Shown piece after piece: positions 41,713 through 49,735 of a stretch of 64,000 nt of DNA; the stretch's first letter is position 1, and the number at the start of each line of letters is the position of its first letter. Position numbers and translations under genes: made by a program. The stretch is from Pseudomonadota bacterium (lineage in GTDB: Bacteria > Pseudomonadota > Alphaproteobacteria > Rhizobiales > Phreatobacteraceae): contig JAIUOO010000003.1 of NCBI GenBank assembly GCA_020161695.1, forward strand, positions 248,101-312,100, read 5' to 3'. The notes under the pieces were generated by a model that saw nothing but the letters and a program-made list of their open reading frames with translations, made no database searches and was not told the DNA's origin.

Positions 41713-44085
41713 TCATATGCGTCCCAGTGCCCTGAGCAGGCGGGCCGGGGTCATGGGTATCTGCGCGATGGTCGCGCCGAAGGGCGTCATGGCGTCGTTG
41801 ACGGCGTTGAGCGCCGCGGCCGACGCGGCGGCCGTGCCGGCCTCGCCGCAGCCCTTGGCGCCGAGAATGGTGTCGAGCGTGGGTGTCTCGACATGGTCGA
41901 TCTCGATATCCGGCATCTCGCAGGCCATGGGCACGAGGTAGTCGGCGAGCGAGCCGTTGGTGAGCTGTCCGGCCGCGTCGTAGAGGCATTCCTCGAAGAA
42001 GGCCGCGCCGAGCCCCTGCACGACGCCGCCACGCACCTGCTCGTCCACCAGAAGCGGGTTGATGATGCGGCCGCAATCCTCGACCACCCAGTGCTTCAGG
42101 ATCTTGACGAAACCGGTCTCGGCGTCGAGCTCCACGTGGCAGCCCTGGATGCCGTTGGTGAAGGCGAAGGGATAGCCCTGCGGCGCGAAGTGATGGGCGA
42201 CGGTGAGCTGCGCTTCCGTGCCCGGCGGCAGTGTGTCCGAGCGGAAATAGGCAATGCGCGCGACATCGGCGAGCGACAGCCGCTGCTGGCCGACCGCGTC
42301 GACGATCCAGCCATCCAGCAGGTCGAGTTCGTCGGTGCGGGCCTGGAGGATCGCCGCCGCGACCTTCAGCACATTGGCCTTGAGAGCGCGCGCGGCGCGC
42401 AGCGCCGTCTCGCCGCCGATGCCCGCACCGCGACATGCCCATGTCGCCCCGCCATGCGGCGTCACCTCGGTATCGCCCGTGATGACCCGGACCTTCTCGC
42501 GCGCGACGCCGAGCTGGTCGGCAACGATCTGGCCGATGATGGTTTCGGTCCCCTGCCCCTGCTCGGTCACCGAGATCAGACAGCGCACCTCGCCGGACGG
42601 GGTCACCTTCACCACCGCGCCGTCCTGCGCCGAAATGCGGGCGCCGCCGATGCCGTAAAAGGCCGGGCTCGGATTGGATATCTCGACGAAGCTGGCAATG
42701 CCGATGCCGCGATGAATGCCCTTCGCCCGCAGCACCGCCTGTTCGGCGCGCAGCCCGTCATAGTCCATCATGGCCTTGAGGCGGGCGAGGCATTCCTGAT
42801 GCGACAGCGCCTCGAACCGGTAGCCGGTTGGCGACTCGCAAGGATAGGCATCGTCCGCGATCAGGTTGCGCTCGCGCATGACGGCGGGATCGAGGCCCGC
42901 CCTCGCCGCCGCCATGTCCACCAGCCTTTCGGTGACAGCAGCGGCGATGGGGTGGCCGACGGCGCGGTACTGGCTGGTCTGCACCTTGTTCTGGAACACC
43001 ACCGACAGTTCCGCCCGGTAATTGCCGAACCGGTAGGGCGCACCCATCAGCCGGATCACCTGATTGCCCTCGACCGCGCTGGTGCGCGGATAGGTCGAGA
43101 AGGCGCCGATGGCGGTGACGTCGTCGACATCCATGCCGATGATGGTGCCGGCCGCGTCGATGGCCATGCGCGCGCGCACGCGATGGTCTCGCGCATGGAT
43201 GTCGGAGACGAAAGATTCGATGCGGTCCGCGACGAACTTGACAGGGCGGCCCAGCAGGATCGACAGGCCGACCACGGCCATGTCCTCGTGATAGACGTGC
43301 AGCTTCATGCCGAACGAGCCGCCGATATCGGGAGCGACGACCCGCACCTGCGCTTCCGGGATACCGAAATGCCGCGAATAGAGATCCTGAAACTGGAACG
43401 GGGTCTGCGTCGCGTGATGAACGGTGAGGCGCTCCTCGCTCGCCTCGTAATCGGCGAGGATCGCGCGCGGCTCCAGCGTCACGGCGGTGTGCCGCCCGAA
43501 CAGGAACTCCTCCTCGACGACGTGCGCGGCAGTGGCGAACAGGCCGTCGATGCCCCCCGTGTCGAGCTTCGCGTGGAAGCAGATGTTGTCGCCGAGCTCC
43601 TCGGCGACGCGGTCGGCGCCCGGCTCGCGCGCGGCATCGATGTCGATGACCGGCGGCAGTTCCTCGAACTCCACCATGACGGCCTCGGCCGCGTCTTCCG
43701 CCTGCGCGCGCGTGTCGGCGACGATGGCGACCACGGCCTGCCCGGCCCAGGTCGCCTTGCCCACCGGCAGCGGCAGTTGCGGCGCCGATTTCATGCCCTT
43801 GAAATGGTCGAGCGTGCCCGTCCATGGCTGGCAGATGCGCGCGAGGTCCCCGCCGGTCGCGATCAGCCGGACACCCGGCATGGTCCGGGCCGCCTCGGCG
43901 TCGACCGAGACGATCCGCGCATGGGCGTAGGGACTGCGCAGGAAGGCCGCATGGACCATGCGCGGCAAAACGAGGTCGGTGACGTAGCGCCCCTTGCCCG
44001 CGAGCAGGCGCTTGGCGTTCGGACGCGAGACCGAGCGACCGATATAGGAATTGGGCCGGTCGAGGGCGCCGAGAGGAGCGTTCAT
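41713..44085 (-). CDS. Molybdenum hydroxylase large subunit (xanthine dehydrogenase/CoxL family, not a CO dehydrogenase)
   Basis: 790 aa from ATG 44085 (ATGA overlap with the 2Fe-2S subunit gene). Ald_Xan_dh_C and Mo-cofactor-binding domains are present: GRSVSRPNAKRLLAGKGRYV start, APDIGGSFGMKLHVYHED, and the catalytic glutamate in KGCGEAGT (about E748). The loop that is AYRCSFR in CO dehydrogenases (AYRGAGR in form II) reads SQYRAVGHP (about 371-379), with no active-site cysteine, so CO is not the expected substrate. It probably hydroxylates an N-heterocycle, purine, aldehyde or aromatic brought in by the Liv system of the same operon. Confidence 0.88.
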   Translation of the reverse strand: MNAPLGALDRPNSYIGRSVSRPNAKRLLAGKGRYVTDLVLPRMVHAAFLRSPYAHARIVSVDAEAARTMPGVRLIATGGDLARICQPWTGTLDHFKGMKSAPQLPLPVGKATWAGQAVVAIVADTRAQAEDAAEAVMVEFEELPPVIDIDAAREPGADRVAEELGDNICFHAKLDTGGIDGLFATAAHVVEEEFLFGRHTAVTLEPRAILADYEASEERLTVHHATQTPFQFQDLYSRHFGIPEAQVRVVAPDIGGSFGMKLHVYHEDMAVVGLSILLGRPVKFVADRIESFVSDIHARDHRVRARMAIDAAGTIIGMDVDDVTAIGAFSTYPRTSAVEGNQVIRLMGAPYRFGNYRAELSVVFQNKVQTSQYRAVGHPIAAAVTERLVDMAAARAGLDPAVMRERNLIADDAYPCESPTGYRFEALSHQECLARLKAMMDYDGLRAEQAVLRAKGIHRGIGIASFVEISNPSPAFYGIGGARISAQDGAVVKVTPSGEVRCLISVTEQGQGTETIIGQIVADQLGVAREKVRVITGDTEVTPHGGATWACRGAGIGGETALRAARALKANVLKVAAAILQARTDELDLLDGWIVDAVGQQRLSLADVARIAYFRSDTLPPGTEAQLTVAHHFAPQGYPFAFTNGIQGCHVELDAETGFVKILKHWVVEDCGRIINPLLVDEQVRGGVVQGLGAAFFEECLYDAAGQLTNGSLADYLVPMACEMPDIEIDHVETPTLDTILGAKGCGEAGTAAASAAALNAVNDAMTPFGATIAQIPMTPARLLRALGRI

Positions 44086-44573
44086 GCCGCAACCTCCTCG
44101 CCGGCACGCTGTCGGGCCACCGCCTCGATGGCATCGACAATGGCCTCGTAGCCCGTGCAGCGGCAGTAATTGCCCGACAGCGCGTCGCGGATTTCCTCCC
44201 GCGTCGGAACGCCCGGCGGCGCCAGCATGCTGTGCGCGGTGACCAGCATGCCCGGCGTGCAGAAGCCGCACTGGAGCGCGTTGCGCTCGTGGAACGCCGC
44301 CTGAATGTCGCCGATGATGCCGCGTTCGCTCAAGCCTTCGATGGTCTCGACCGTCGAGCCCTCGGCCTGCACGGCGAAGACGAGGCAGCCATGGGTCGCC
44401 TTGCCATCGACCAGCACCAGGCAGGCGCCGCAAACGCCCATCTCGCAGCCTGTATGGGTGCCCGTGAGCTGCATGTCTCGGCGCAGGAAATCGGCCAGCG
44501 TCTCGCGCGGCTCGATCTCGCGGGTGACGTCCTCGCCATTGATGGTGAGCGTGACGGAAGCGGTGATCGTCAT
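44082..44573 (-). CDS. Molybdenum hydroxylase small subunit, two [2Fe-2S] clusters
   Basis: 163 aa from ATG 44573 (ATGA overlap with the FAD subunit gene). Plant-type ferredoxin cysteines CEMGVCGAC and a later Cys in THGC, then the second cluster in QCGFCTPGM and YCRCTGY. Transfers electrons from the Mo site to the FAD subunit. Length is normal for the CoxS/XdhC type. Confidence 0.93.
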   Translation of the reverse strand: MTITASVTLTINGEDVTREIEPRETLADFLRRDMQLTGTHTGCEMGVCGACLVLVDGKATHGCLVFAVQAEGSTVETIEGLSERGIIGDIQAAFHERNALQCGFCTPGMLVTAHSMLAPPGVPTREEIRDALSGNYCRCTGYEAIVDAIEAVARQRAGEEVAA

Positions 44574-45442
44574 GCCGCCACCGCCGCGTTGTCGATCAGC
44601 CCGCCGAGCAGGCGGCCAAGCAGCACGCGCCCGAGATGCAGGCGCATGGCGGCGGGCGTCTGTTCGTCGTCCGGCGGATCGAGGTCGCCGGCGAGCGCCT
44701 GCTGTGCATCGGCAATCGCGCCGGCGTCGAGCAGGCGGCCGGCGAGGCACGATTCCGCCTGCCGGGCGCGAACCGGCGTCGCGGCTGCCGACAGGAAGGC
44801 GATGCGCGCCTCCGCGACGGTCGGGCCGTCCATGTCCAGCATCACGCCGGCCCCGATCACAGCATAGTCGCCGCGCCTGCGGGCAAATTCATCGAAGGCC
44901 CAGCGATGCGACGGCCGGGCAATCGGGACGTGGAACGCCACCAGCAATTCTCCCGGCTCGAGCGCCGTCTGGTAGAGGTCGAGAAAGAAGGCCTCGGCCG
45001 GCACGCGGCGATGTCCGTCGGGACCAGCGATCTCCATTTCCGCGCCCATGGCCAGCATGACCGCCGGAAATTCCGCGGCCGGGTCGGCAAGCGCGACGCT
45101 GCCGCCGAGCGTGCCCCTGTTGCGGATCGCCGGGTGGGCGACATGCGGCGCGGCCATCCTGAGCAGCGGGGCATGGGCGGCGATGTGCGGGTCGGTCAGC
45201 GCCTCGGCATGCCGCGTCAGCGCCCCGATGCGCAGGCTATCGCCGTCCAGCACAATGCCACGCAGCGCGCCGATATGGGCGATGTCGATCAGCACGTCGG
45301 GCGCCTGGAGCCGCAGGGCGAGCGCCGGCGCAAGGCTATGGCCACCCGCGAGATAGCTCGCCTCACCGCCGGCCTCGGCGAAGGCGTCAAAGGCCTCCGC
45401 GATCGTTGCGGGGCGCACATAGCGGAAGGCGCGTGCTTTCAC
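44570..45442 (-). CDS. Molybdenum hydroxylase medium subunit, FAD-binding
   Basis: 290 aa from GTG 45442, with GAGGAG 7 nt upstream. The FAD motifs of the CoxM family are AGGHSLAPALALR near the N-terminus and GTLGGSVALADPAAE in the middle. First gene of a nine-gene operon: FAD, 2Fe-2S and Mo subunits, then LivKHMGF and CoxG. Divergent from a TetR gene, with two palindromic operators between them. Confidence 0.92.
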   Translation of the reverse strand: MKARAFRYVRPATIAEAFDAFAEAGGEASYLAGGHSLAPALALRLQAPDVLIDIAHIGALRGIVLDGDSLRIGALTRHAEALTDPHIAAHAPLLRMAAPHVAHPAIRNRGTLGGSVALADPAAEFPAVMLAMGAEMEIAGPDGHRRVPAEAFFLDLYQTALEPGELLVAFHVPIARPSHRWAFDEFARRRGDYAVIGAGVMLDMDGPTVAEARIAFLSAAATPVRARQAESCLAGRLLDAGAIADAQQALAGDLDPPDDEQTPAAMRLHLGRVLLGRLLGGLIDNAAVAA

Positions 45443-45478
45443 GCCCGGACTCCTCAATGACGTTTCCTGCCAGATTTG

Positions 45479-45553
45479 TAACCATCTGGTCACTTTCAAA
45501 TTATTCGAAGCATGCGGATGAGCTGGCGTCAACTAGAAATGACCACTTGGTCA
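45479..45553. promoter_or_regulatory. Twin TetR operators in the divergent Mo hydroxylase/tetR promoter
   Basis: Two copies of an ACCANNTGGT palindrome: TAACCATCTGGTCA (45479-45492) and TGACCACTTGGTCA (45540-45553), both followed by CTTT. The second is a perfect 6-2-6 inverted repeat. Their centres are 61 bp apart, close to six helical turns. The sites lie between the GTG of the FAD subunit gene (45442) and the ATG of tetR (45616). Confidence 0.7.
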
Positions 45554-45615
45554 CTTTTTCGCATTGCGCTATCCCCTGTGCCGACAGAGGCAACCGGGCA
45601 GATTCGAGCCGGACG

Positions 45616-46305
45616 ATGGCGACAGGGGCAGCAGGCGACGCGAGCAAACCACGCAGGCGCAACATGCGCGCGGCGGACCGGGAGCAATTCATCCTCGAGG
45701 AAGCCGTGCGCTTCTTCGCGGAGCACGGCTTCGAGGGCCAGACGCGCGAGCTCGCCAAGCGCATGGGCATCACGCATTCCGCGATCTACAGGCATTTCCC
45801 GAGCAAGGAATCGCTGATCGAGCGCGTCTACGAGCACATCTATCTCAGCCGCTGGAGCCCCACCTGGGCACCGCTCATCCGCGACCGGTCATTGACGCTG
45901 GAAGCCCGCCTGACCCGCTTCTATCTCGAATATGTCGAGCGGGTTTTCGACCATGACTGGGTCCGCATCTTCGTATTTTCCGGCTTGCGCTCGTTCGACA
46001 TCACCAAGCGCTATCTCGTCATCGTCCGGGACGAGATCATCCGTCCCGCCTGCGAGGAATTGCGCCGGGAACTCGGCATCGACCTGCCCGCCGGCACGGA
46101 ACTCACCGAGCGCGAGCTCGAAATGGCCTGGGGTCTGCACGGGCGGATCTTCTACCTGGCCATCCGGCGTTTCGTTTATCTGACACCGACCCCCGAACGG
46201 CTCGACGACATCGTTCGCGATGCGGTGCGCATTCACCTCGCGGGCGCCAAGACCCTCGCCGGCGCCGCTGATCGCCCCTGGGATACCCTCGGCAGTCCGC
46301 CCTGA
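45616..46305 (+). CDS. TetR-family regulator of the Mo hydroxylase/Liv operon
   Basis: 229 aa from ATG 45616; the frame is open 70 codons further upstream, but that part covers the operators. The HTH domain lies about residues 20-65, with RELAKRMGITHSAIYRHFPSKE. The helical C-terminal ligand domain is not assigned to a subfamily. Divergent from the Mo hydroxylase genes, with two ACCANNTGGT sites in between, so it very likely controls that operon and itself. Ligand presumably the imported substrate. Confidence 0.9.
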   Translation: MATGAAGDASKPRRRNMRAADREQFILEEAVRFFAEHGFEGQTRELAKRMGITHSAIYRHFPSKESLIERVYEHIYLSRWSPTWAPLIRDRSLTLEARLTRFYLEYVERVFDHDWVRIFVFSGLRSFDITKRYLVIVRDEIIRPACEELRRELGIDLPAGTELTERELEMAWGLHGRIFYLAIRRFVYLTPTPERLDDIVRDAVRIHLAGAKTLAGAADRPWDTLGSPP

Positions 46306-46581
46306 CATCGGGTGACGGGCCGGCGGAACGCCGTGGACCGCCCCTGCTCCGGGGGCGCGATTATCCGAGCCCGTTTGCGCTTAATGAGAAGACAACGGGC
46401 GCCGCTGCGTGGCATCCGGACCGTTACGACAGGGAAGCCCGTCAAGAGAAACGGCGCTCTGGGCAATGCAGGCGCGGCTACGCTCGCCGTTTGGCTGGCG
46501 GACTAGCGCCAATGCCGCTTTCCGGTTCTGACGCATGCCTCGCGGCAGGCGCCGACCACCGAACTGTGCAAGGGTACCACG

Positions 46582-47157
46582 ATGACCGCGCCCCACCCTT
46601 TGCTCGCCCTTTCCATAGGGCTCGCCGCATCGCTCACCGTCCTGACCGCGGCCGAAGCTCAGGCTCCCCGCCCGCTTCCCGCACCTGCTGCGGCGGCGCA
46701 GCCCGCAGCCGCTTTGCCGGGCGGCGCGACCTCTTTGCAGGAAACGCACGGCGACTGGGTTGTGGGATGCATGGTGCAGGGATCGGCCAAGCGCTGCGGC
46801 GCGACCCAGGAACAGACCAACCAGCAGACGCGCCAGCGCGTCATCGCCATGGAGCTTGCCCCCACGGGTGACCGGATCGAGGGCGCGCTGCTGCTGCCGT
46901 TCGGGCTGGTGCTCGATCAGGGCGTCGCGCTGCAGATCGACGACCAGACGCAGGGCCAGACACTACGGTTCCGCACCTGCCTGCCGGGCGGTTGCCTCGT
47001 CCCGCTCAGCTTCGATGTCCGCCAGTCCGCGGCGCTGCGTGGCGGAACGGTGCTGAAGGCGCGGATCGTACCGGACGGTGGCCAGCCAACCGTCCTGACC
47101 ATTTCGCTGAAGGGGCTCGGATCCGCGCTCGACCGCACGGCCGCGCTGGCGCGCTGA
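46582..47157 (+). CDS. IalB-family periplasmic protein
   Basis: 191 aa. Sec signal to about residue 27 (SIGLAASLTVLTAAEAQA), a proline/alanine-rich linker, then the invasion-associated locus B domain: ETHGDWVVGCM, a second Cys in KRCGAT, LLPFGLVLDQGVALQIDD, and a CLPGGCL pair. Named from Bartonella but widespread in free-living alphaproteobacteria, where the role is unknown. Monocistronic. The 276 bp before it (46306-46581) show no gene; a small GC hairpin follows the tetR stop. Confidence 0.9.
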   Translation: MTAPHPLLALSIGLAASLTVLTAAEAQAPRPLPAPAAAAQPAAALPGGATSLQETHGDWVVGCMVQGSAKRCGATQEQTNQQTRQRVIAMELAPTGDRIEGALLLPFGLVLDQGVALQIDDQTQGQTLRFRTCLPGGCLVPLSFDVRQSAALRGGTVLKARIVPDGGQPTVLTISLKGLGSALDRTAALAR

Positions 47158-47174
47158 CAGCTCCTCGGCCGGTC

Positions 47175-47191
47175 CTGCGGTAGCACCGCAG
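47175..47191. terminator. Short hairpin between convergent ialB and amidohydrolase genes
   Basis: CTGCGGT, loop AGC, ACCGCAG: a perfect 7-bp stem 17 bp after the ialB stop. No U tract. Confidence 0.4.
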
Positions 47192-47210
47192 CGCCGCTGA
47201 GATCATGCAT

Positions 47211-48863
47211 CTAGGTCCGATACACCATCCGGCCGCGAAACAGCGTCATGACCACCTCGGTCCGGCCGATCTCCGTCGGCGCGATCTCGAACAGATTGCG
47301 GTCGAGCACCACGATATCGGCTGACATGCCCGGCGCCAGCGTGCCCGCCAGATGGCCGATGCCCATCGCGCGGGCGGCATTGGCCGTATAGATTCGCAAC
47401 ACGGTATCGAGGTCGAGCGCCTGATCCGCTCCCAGGACGCCCTTCACTTCTCCCATCGGATTAGCGCGGGTGATCATGCCCTCGATGCCGATCCACGGAT
47501 TGGGCTCCGGCACGACCGGCCAGTCCGAGCCCGCCGCCAGCAGTGCGCCCGCATCGTGAAGGTCCTTGTTGGGCCAGAAGCGATTGGTGCGCTCCGCACC
47601 GAGCACGTCGAGGCAGGCCAGCGAGGTCGAGGTCGGGAACCAGAAGACCGGACAGAGATCGGCGACCGCGTTCAGGGGCGCGAAGCGGGCGATATCCTCC
47701 GGCACGAGAAAGCTCGCATGGGCGATGTGATGGAGCGGCGCCGGCCCGGGACGGACGGCGCGAACCATGGCTATCGCATCCAGCGCCTGCCGGACGGCGG
47801 CATCGCCGCTGCCGTGCATTTTCGAGGCGAGCCCCAGCATCTCCGCGCGTTCGATCAGCCCGGCCAGTTCCTCGGTCGTATAGTAGAGGTCGCCATGGCC
47901 GCCGGGCAGGCCGTCCGGCGTCGGCAGATAGGGCTCGACAAAGGCGGCGGTGCGCGCCGGCGGCACGCCGTCGAGGAAGAACTTCGCGTAGGTCGGGAAG
48001 ATCTGTTCGCTGCGATAGCCCTCGCCCTCGGTCCAGAACGCCTCGCCCGCGCCGTCCTCGCCGTTGAACGGCGCATGGGGCAGCGAACAGACGGACCAGG
48101 CGGACAGCTGGCCGGCGCGATCGATCGATCGAAGCACGTCCAGCGAAACCCGCGAGGTCGCGGCCTCGTGGAAGCCCGTGATGCCGTATCGATTGAGCTT
48201 GGCGACGGCGGCGAGCGCGGCCTGCATCTCGCGCTCCGGCGTCTGCGGCAGCACTTCGCGGACGAAGTCCTTGAAGAGCTGCTTCGCCTCCTCCAGGAAC
48301 AGCCCGGTCAGGGCTCCGGTCGCGCGGTCCCTCACGATGGTGCCGTCCGCGACGTCCGGCGTGTCGGCCGAGAGCCCGGCTGCCCTCATCGCCGCCGTAT
48401 TGGCCCAGAGATTGTGATGGCTCTCGTCGTAGAGCAGCACCGGCACCTCGCCGGTCGCCGCGTCGAGCGCCTGCAGCGCATCGAGCCTGCCGATCAGCGC
48501 GCCCGGCTCGCTGCCCCAGGCGCCGCCGATCACCGGCTCGCCCGGTCTTGCGGCGATCCGCTCCTTCAGGAAGGCGAAGATCTTCTCGAAGCCAAAGGAG
48601 GTCGGGAACCGGACGTAGAAGAGTTCCTCCCGGCCGCCCATCAGGAAATGCAGATGCACGTCGTGGACGCCGGGCATGGCCATGCGCCCCCCGAGGTCGA
48701 TCACCTCTGTGCCCGGTCCAGCGAGATGGGACAGGTCGCCGCCGGTCGCCAGCACGCGGCCGCCGGCAATGGCAAGATCGCTCGCCCACGGCACGGCCGC
48801 ATCGCCGGTCCAGATCCGGCCGTTCTTGAGGATGGTGTCTGCCTCACGGCGCATGGTCGTCAT
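47211..48863 (-). CDS. Metal-dependent amidohydrolase (YtcJ/Amidohydro_3 type), second copy
   Basis: 550 aa from ATG 48863 (ATGA overlap with the MoaF-like gene). HxH motif in GVHDVHLHFLMGG, later metal or catalytic positions in MHGSGDAAVR, HHIAHASFL and AGSDWPVVPEPNPW. Same family as the gene at 18604 but clearly diverged. It is the last of a three-gene unit with a MoaF-like protein and an aldehyde dehydrogenase. Likely hydrolyses an amide or N-acyl bond; substrate unknown. Confidence 0.88.
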   Translation of the reverse strand: MTTMRREADTILKNGRIWTGDAAVPWASDLAIAGGRVLATGGDLSHLAGPGTEVIDLGGRMAMPGVHDVHLHFLMGGREELFYVRFPTSFGFEKIFAFLKERIAARPGEPVIGGAWGSEPGALIGRLDALQALDAATGEVPVLLYDESHHNLWANTAAMRAAGLSADTPDVADGTIVRDRATGALTGLFLEEAKQLFKDFVREVLPQTPEREMQAALAAVAKLNRYGITGFHEAATSRVSLDVLRSIDRAGQLSAWSVCSLPHAPFNGEDGAGEAFWTEGEGYRSEQIFPTYAKFFLDGVPPARTAAFVEPYLPTPDGLPGGHGDLYYTTEELAGLIERAEMLGLASKMHGSGDAAVRQALDAIAMVRAVRPGPAPLHHIAHASFLVPEDIARFAPLNAVADLCPVFWFPTSTSLACLDVLGAERTNRFWPNKDLHDAGALLAAGSDWPVVPEPNPWIGIEGMITRANPMGEVKGVLGADQALDLDTVLRIYTANAARAMGIGHLAGTLAPGMSADIVVLDRNLFEIAPTEIGRTEVVMTLFRGRMVYRT

Positions 48864-49735
48864 GTCGTGGCCTTCCCCGCTCGCCCGGCGGCGATCTCCT
48901 GAGATGCGGCAGCGCCCGCCCATGCGACATCCGCGACGGGCATGATCGCGGCCGACACGACACTGCACGCGATCTGGCCGGTCTCCGCGTCGGAACCCAT
49001 GATCACGCCATGCGAGCGCATCGCCCGGTGGTCCTCGATGGTCACTGCTCCGCAGGGGATCAGTTTTTCCCGCCAGCACAGGAGATGCAGGTCCGGGCCG
49101 AGCTCGAAATGGTCGCACTCGTCGAAATCGCCGAGGCCCTTGTCGGGCCCCGCGTGGCAGAACCACGCATAGTAGCGTTCGCTGAGATAGATGTGGTCGT
49201 AGACGTGGGTGTCGCTGTAGCGGTAGCGGAAGTAGCGCCCGACGAGGCCTGTCCCGCGCGCGAAGCCGGCAGCGCCCGGCCGGATGGCGAAGGCCTCGAA
49301 CCGCATCCCGACCATGCTCTGGCTGCCGGTGCGCGCGATCCGCGACAGCAGGTCACCGCCACCGTCCCCGGGTGTCGGCATCGTCGTCTCGATGACCAGC
49401 GCGCGACCCGCCTGCGGATCGAGATAGATTGTCGCAATGGACCGCGAGCCCGCATCGGCCTCGCAGCTGACGAGATGGGCATCCCGAATACGGTGCACCT
49501 GGCAGCGCAGATGCCGTTCCCCGGCGCTATCACGCAGCAGCACGCGATCGTCGTCAGCGAAGGTGAGGTCCATCCGGTCGCCGCCCGAGCCGGCCAGCGC
49601 AAAGGTACGACCGGTCAGCTCGCCGGTGGGCGGCGGGCAATCGCCGTCATGATTGACGAGGATGTCGCCGATCTGTGGCCAGGACCGGGAAGCGGTCGGC
49701 ATGTCGCGGATATCGGCCATGGCGGTTTCCGTCAT
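48860..49735 (-). CDS. MoaF-like protein
   Basis: 291 aa. Two lipocalin-like halves of the MoaF family: the N-terminal half includes GRTFALAGSGGDRMDLTF and VLLRDSAGERHLRC, the C-terminal half HIYLSERYYAWFCHAGP, LGDFDECDHFELG, LCWREKLIPCGAVTIEDH and MRSHGVIMG. Despite the name, no link to molybdopterin synthesis is established for most members, and no moa genes are near. It overlaps aldehyde dehydrogenase (upstream) and amidohydrolase (downstream) genes by 4 bp each, so it probably serves the same catabolic route, perhaps by binding or isomerising an intermediate. Confidence 0.75.
   Translation of the reverse strand: MTETAMADIRDMPTASRSWPQIGDILVNHDGDCPPPTGELTGRTFALAGSGGDRMDLTFADDDRVLLRDSAGERHLRCQVHRIRDAHLVSCEADAGSRSIATIYLDPQAGRALVIETTMPTPGDGGGDLLSRIARTGSQSMVGMRFEAFAIRPGAAGFARGTGLVGRYFRYRYSDTHVYDHIYLSERYYAWFCHAGPDKGLGDFDECDHFELGPDLHLLCWREKLIPCGAVTIEDHRAMRSHGVIMGSDAETGQIACSVVSAAIMPVADVAWAGAAASQEIAAGRAGKATT

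Noticed and set aside
41713..44085. Form I carbon monoxide dehydrogenase large subunit
   Set aside because: The active-site loop reads SQYRAVGHP and lacks the essential cysteine motif, so only membership of the wider xanthine dehydrogenase family is supported.
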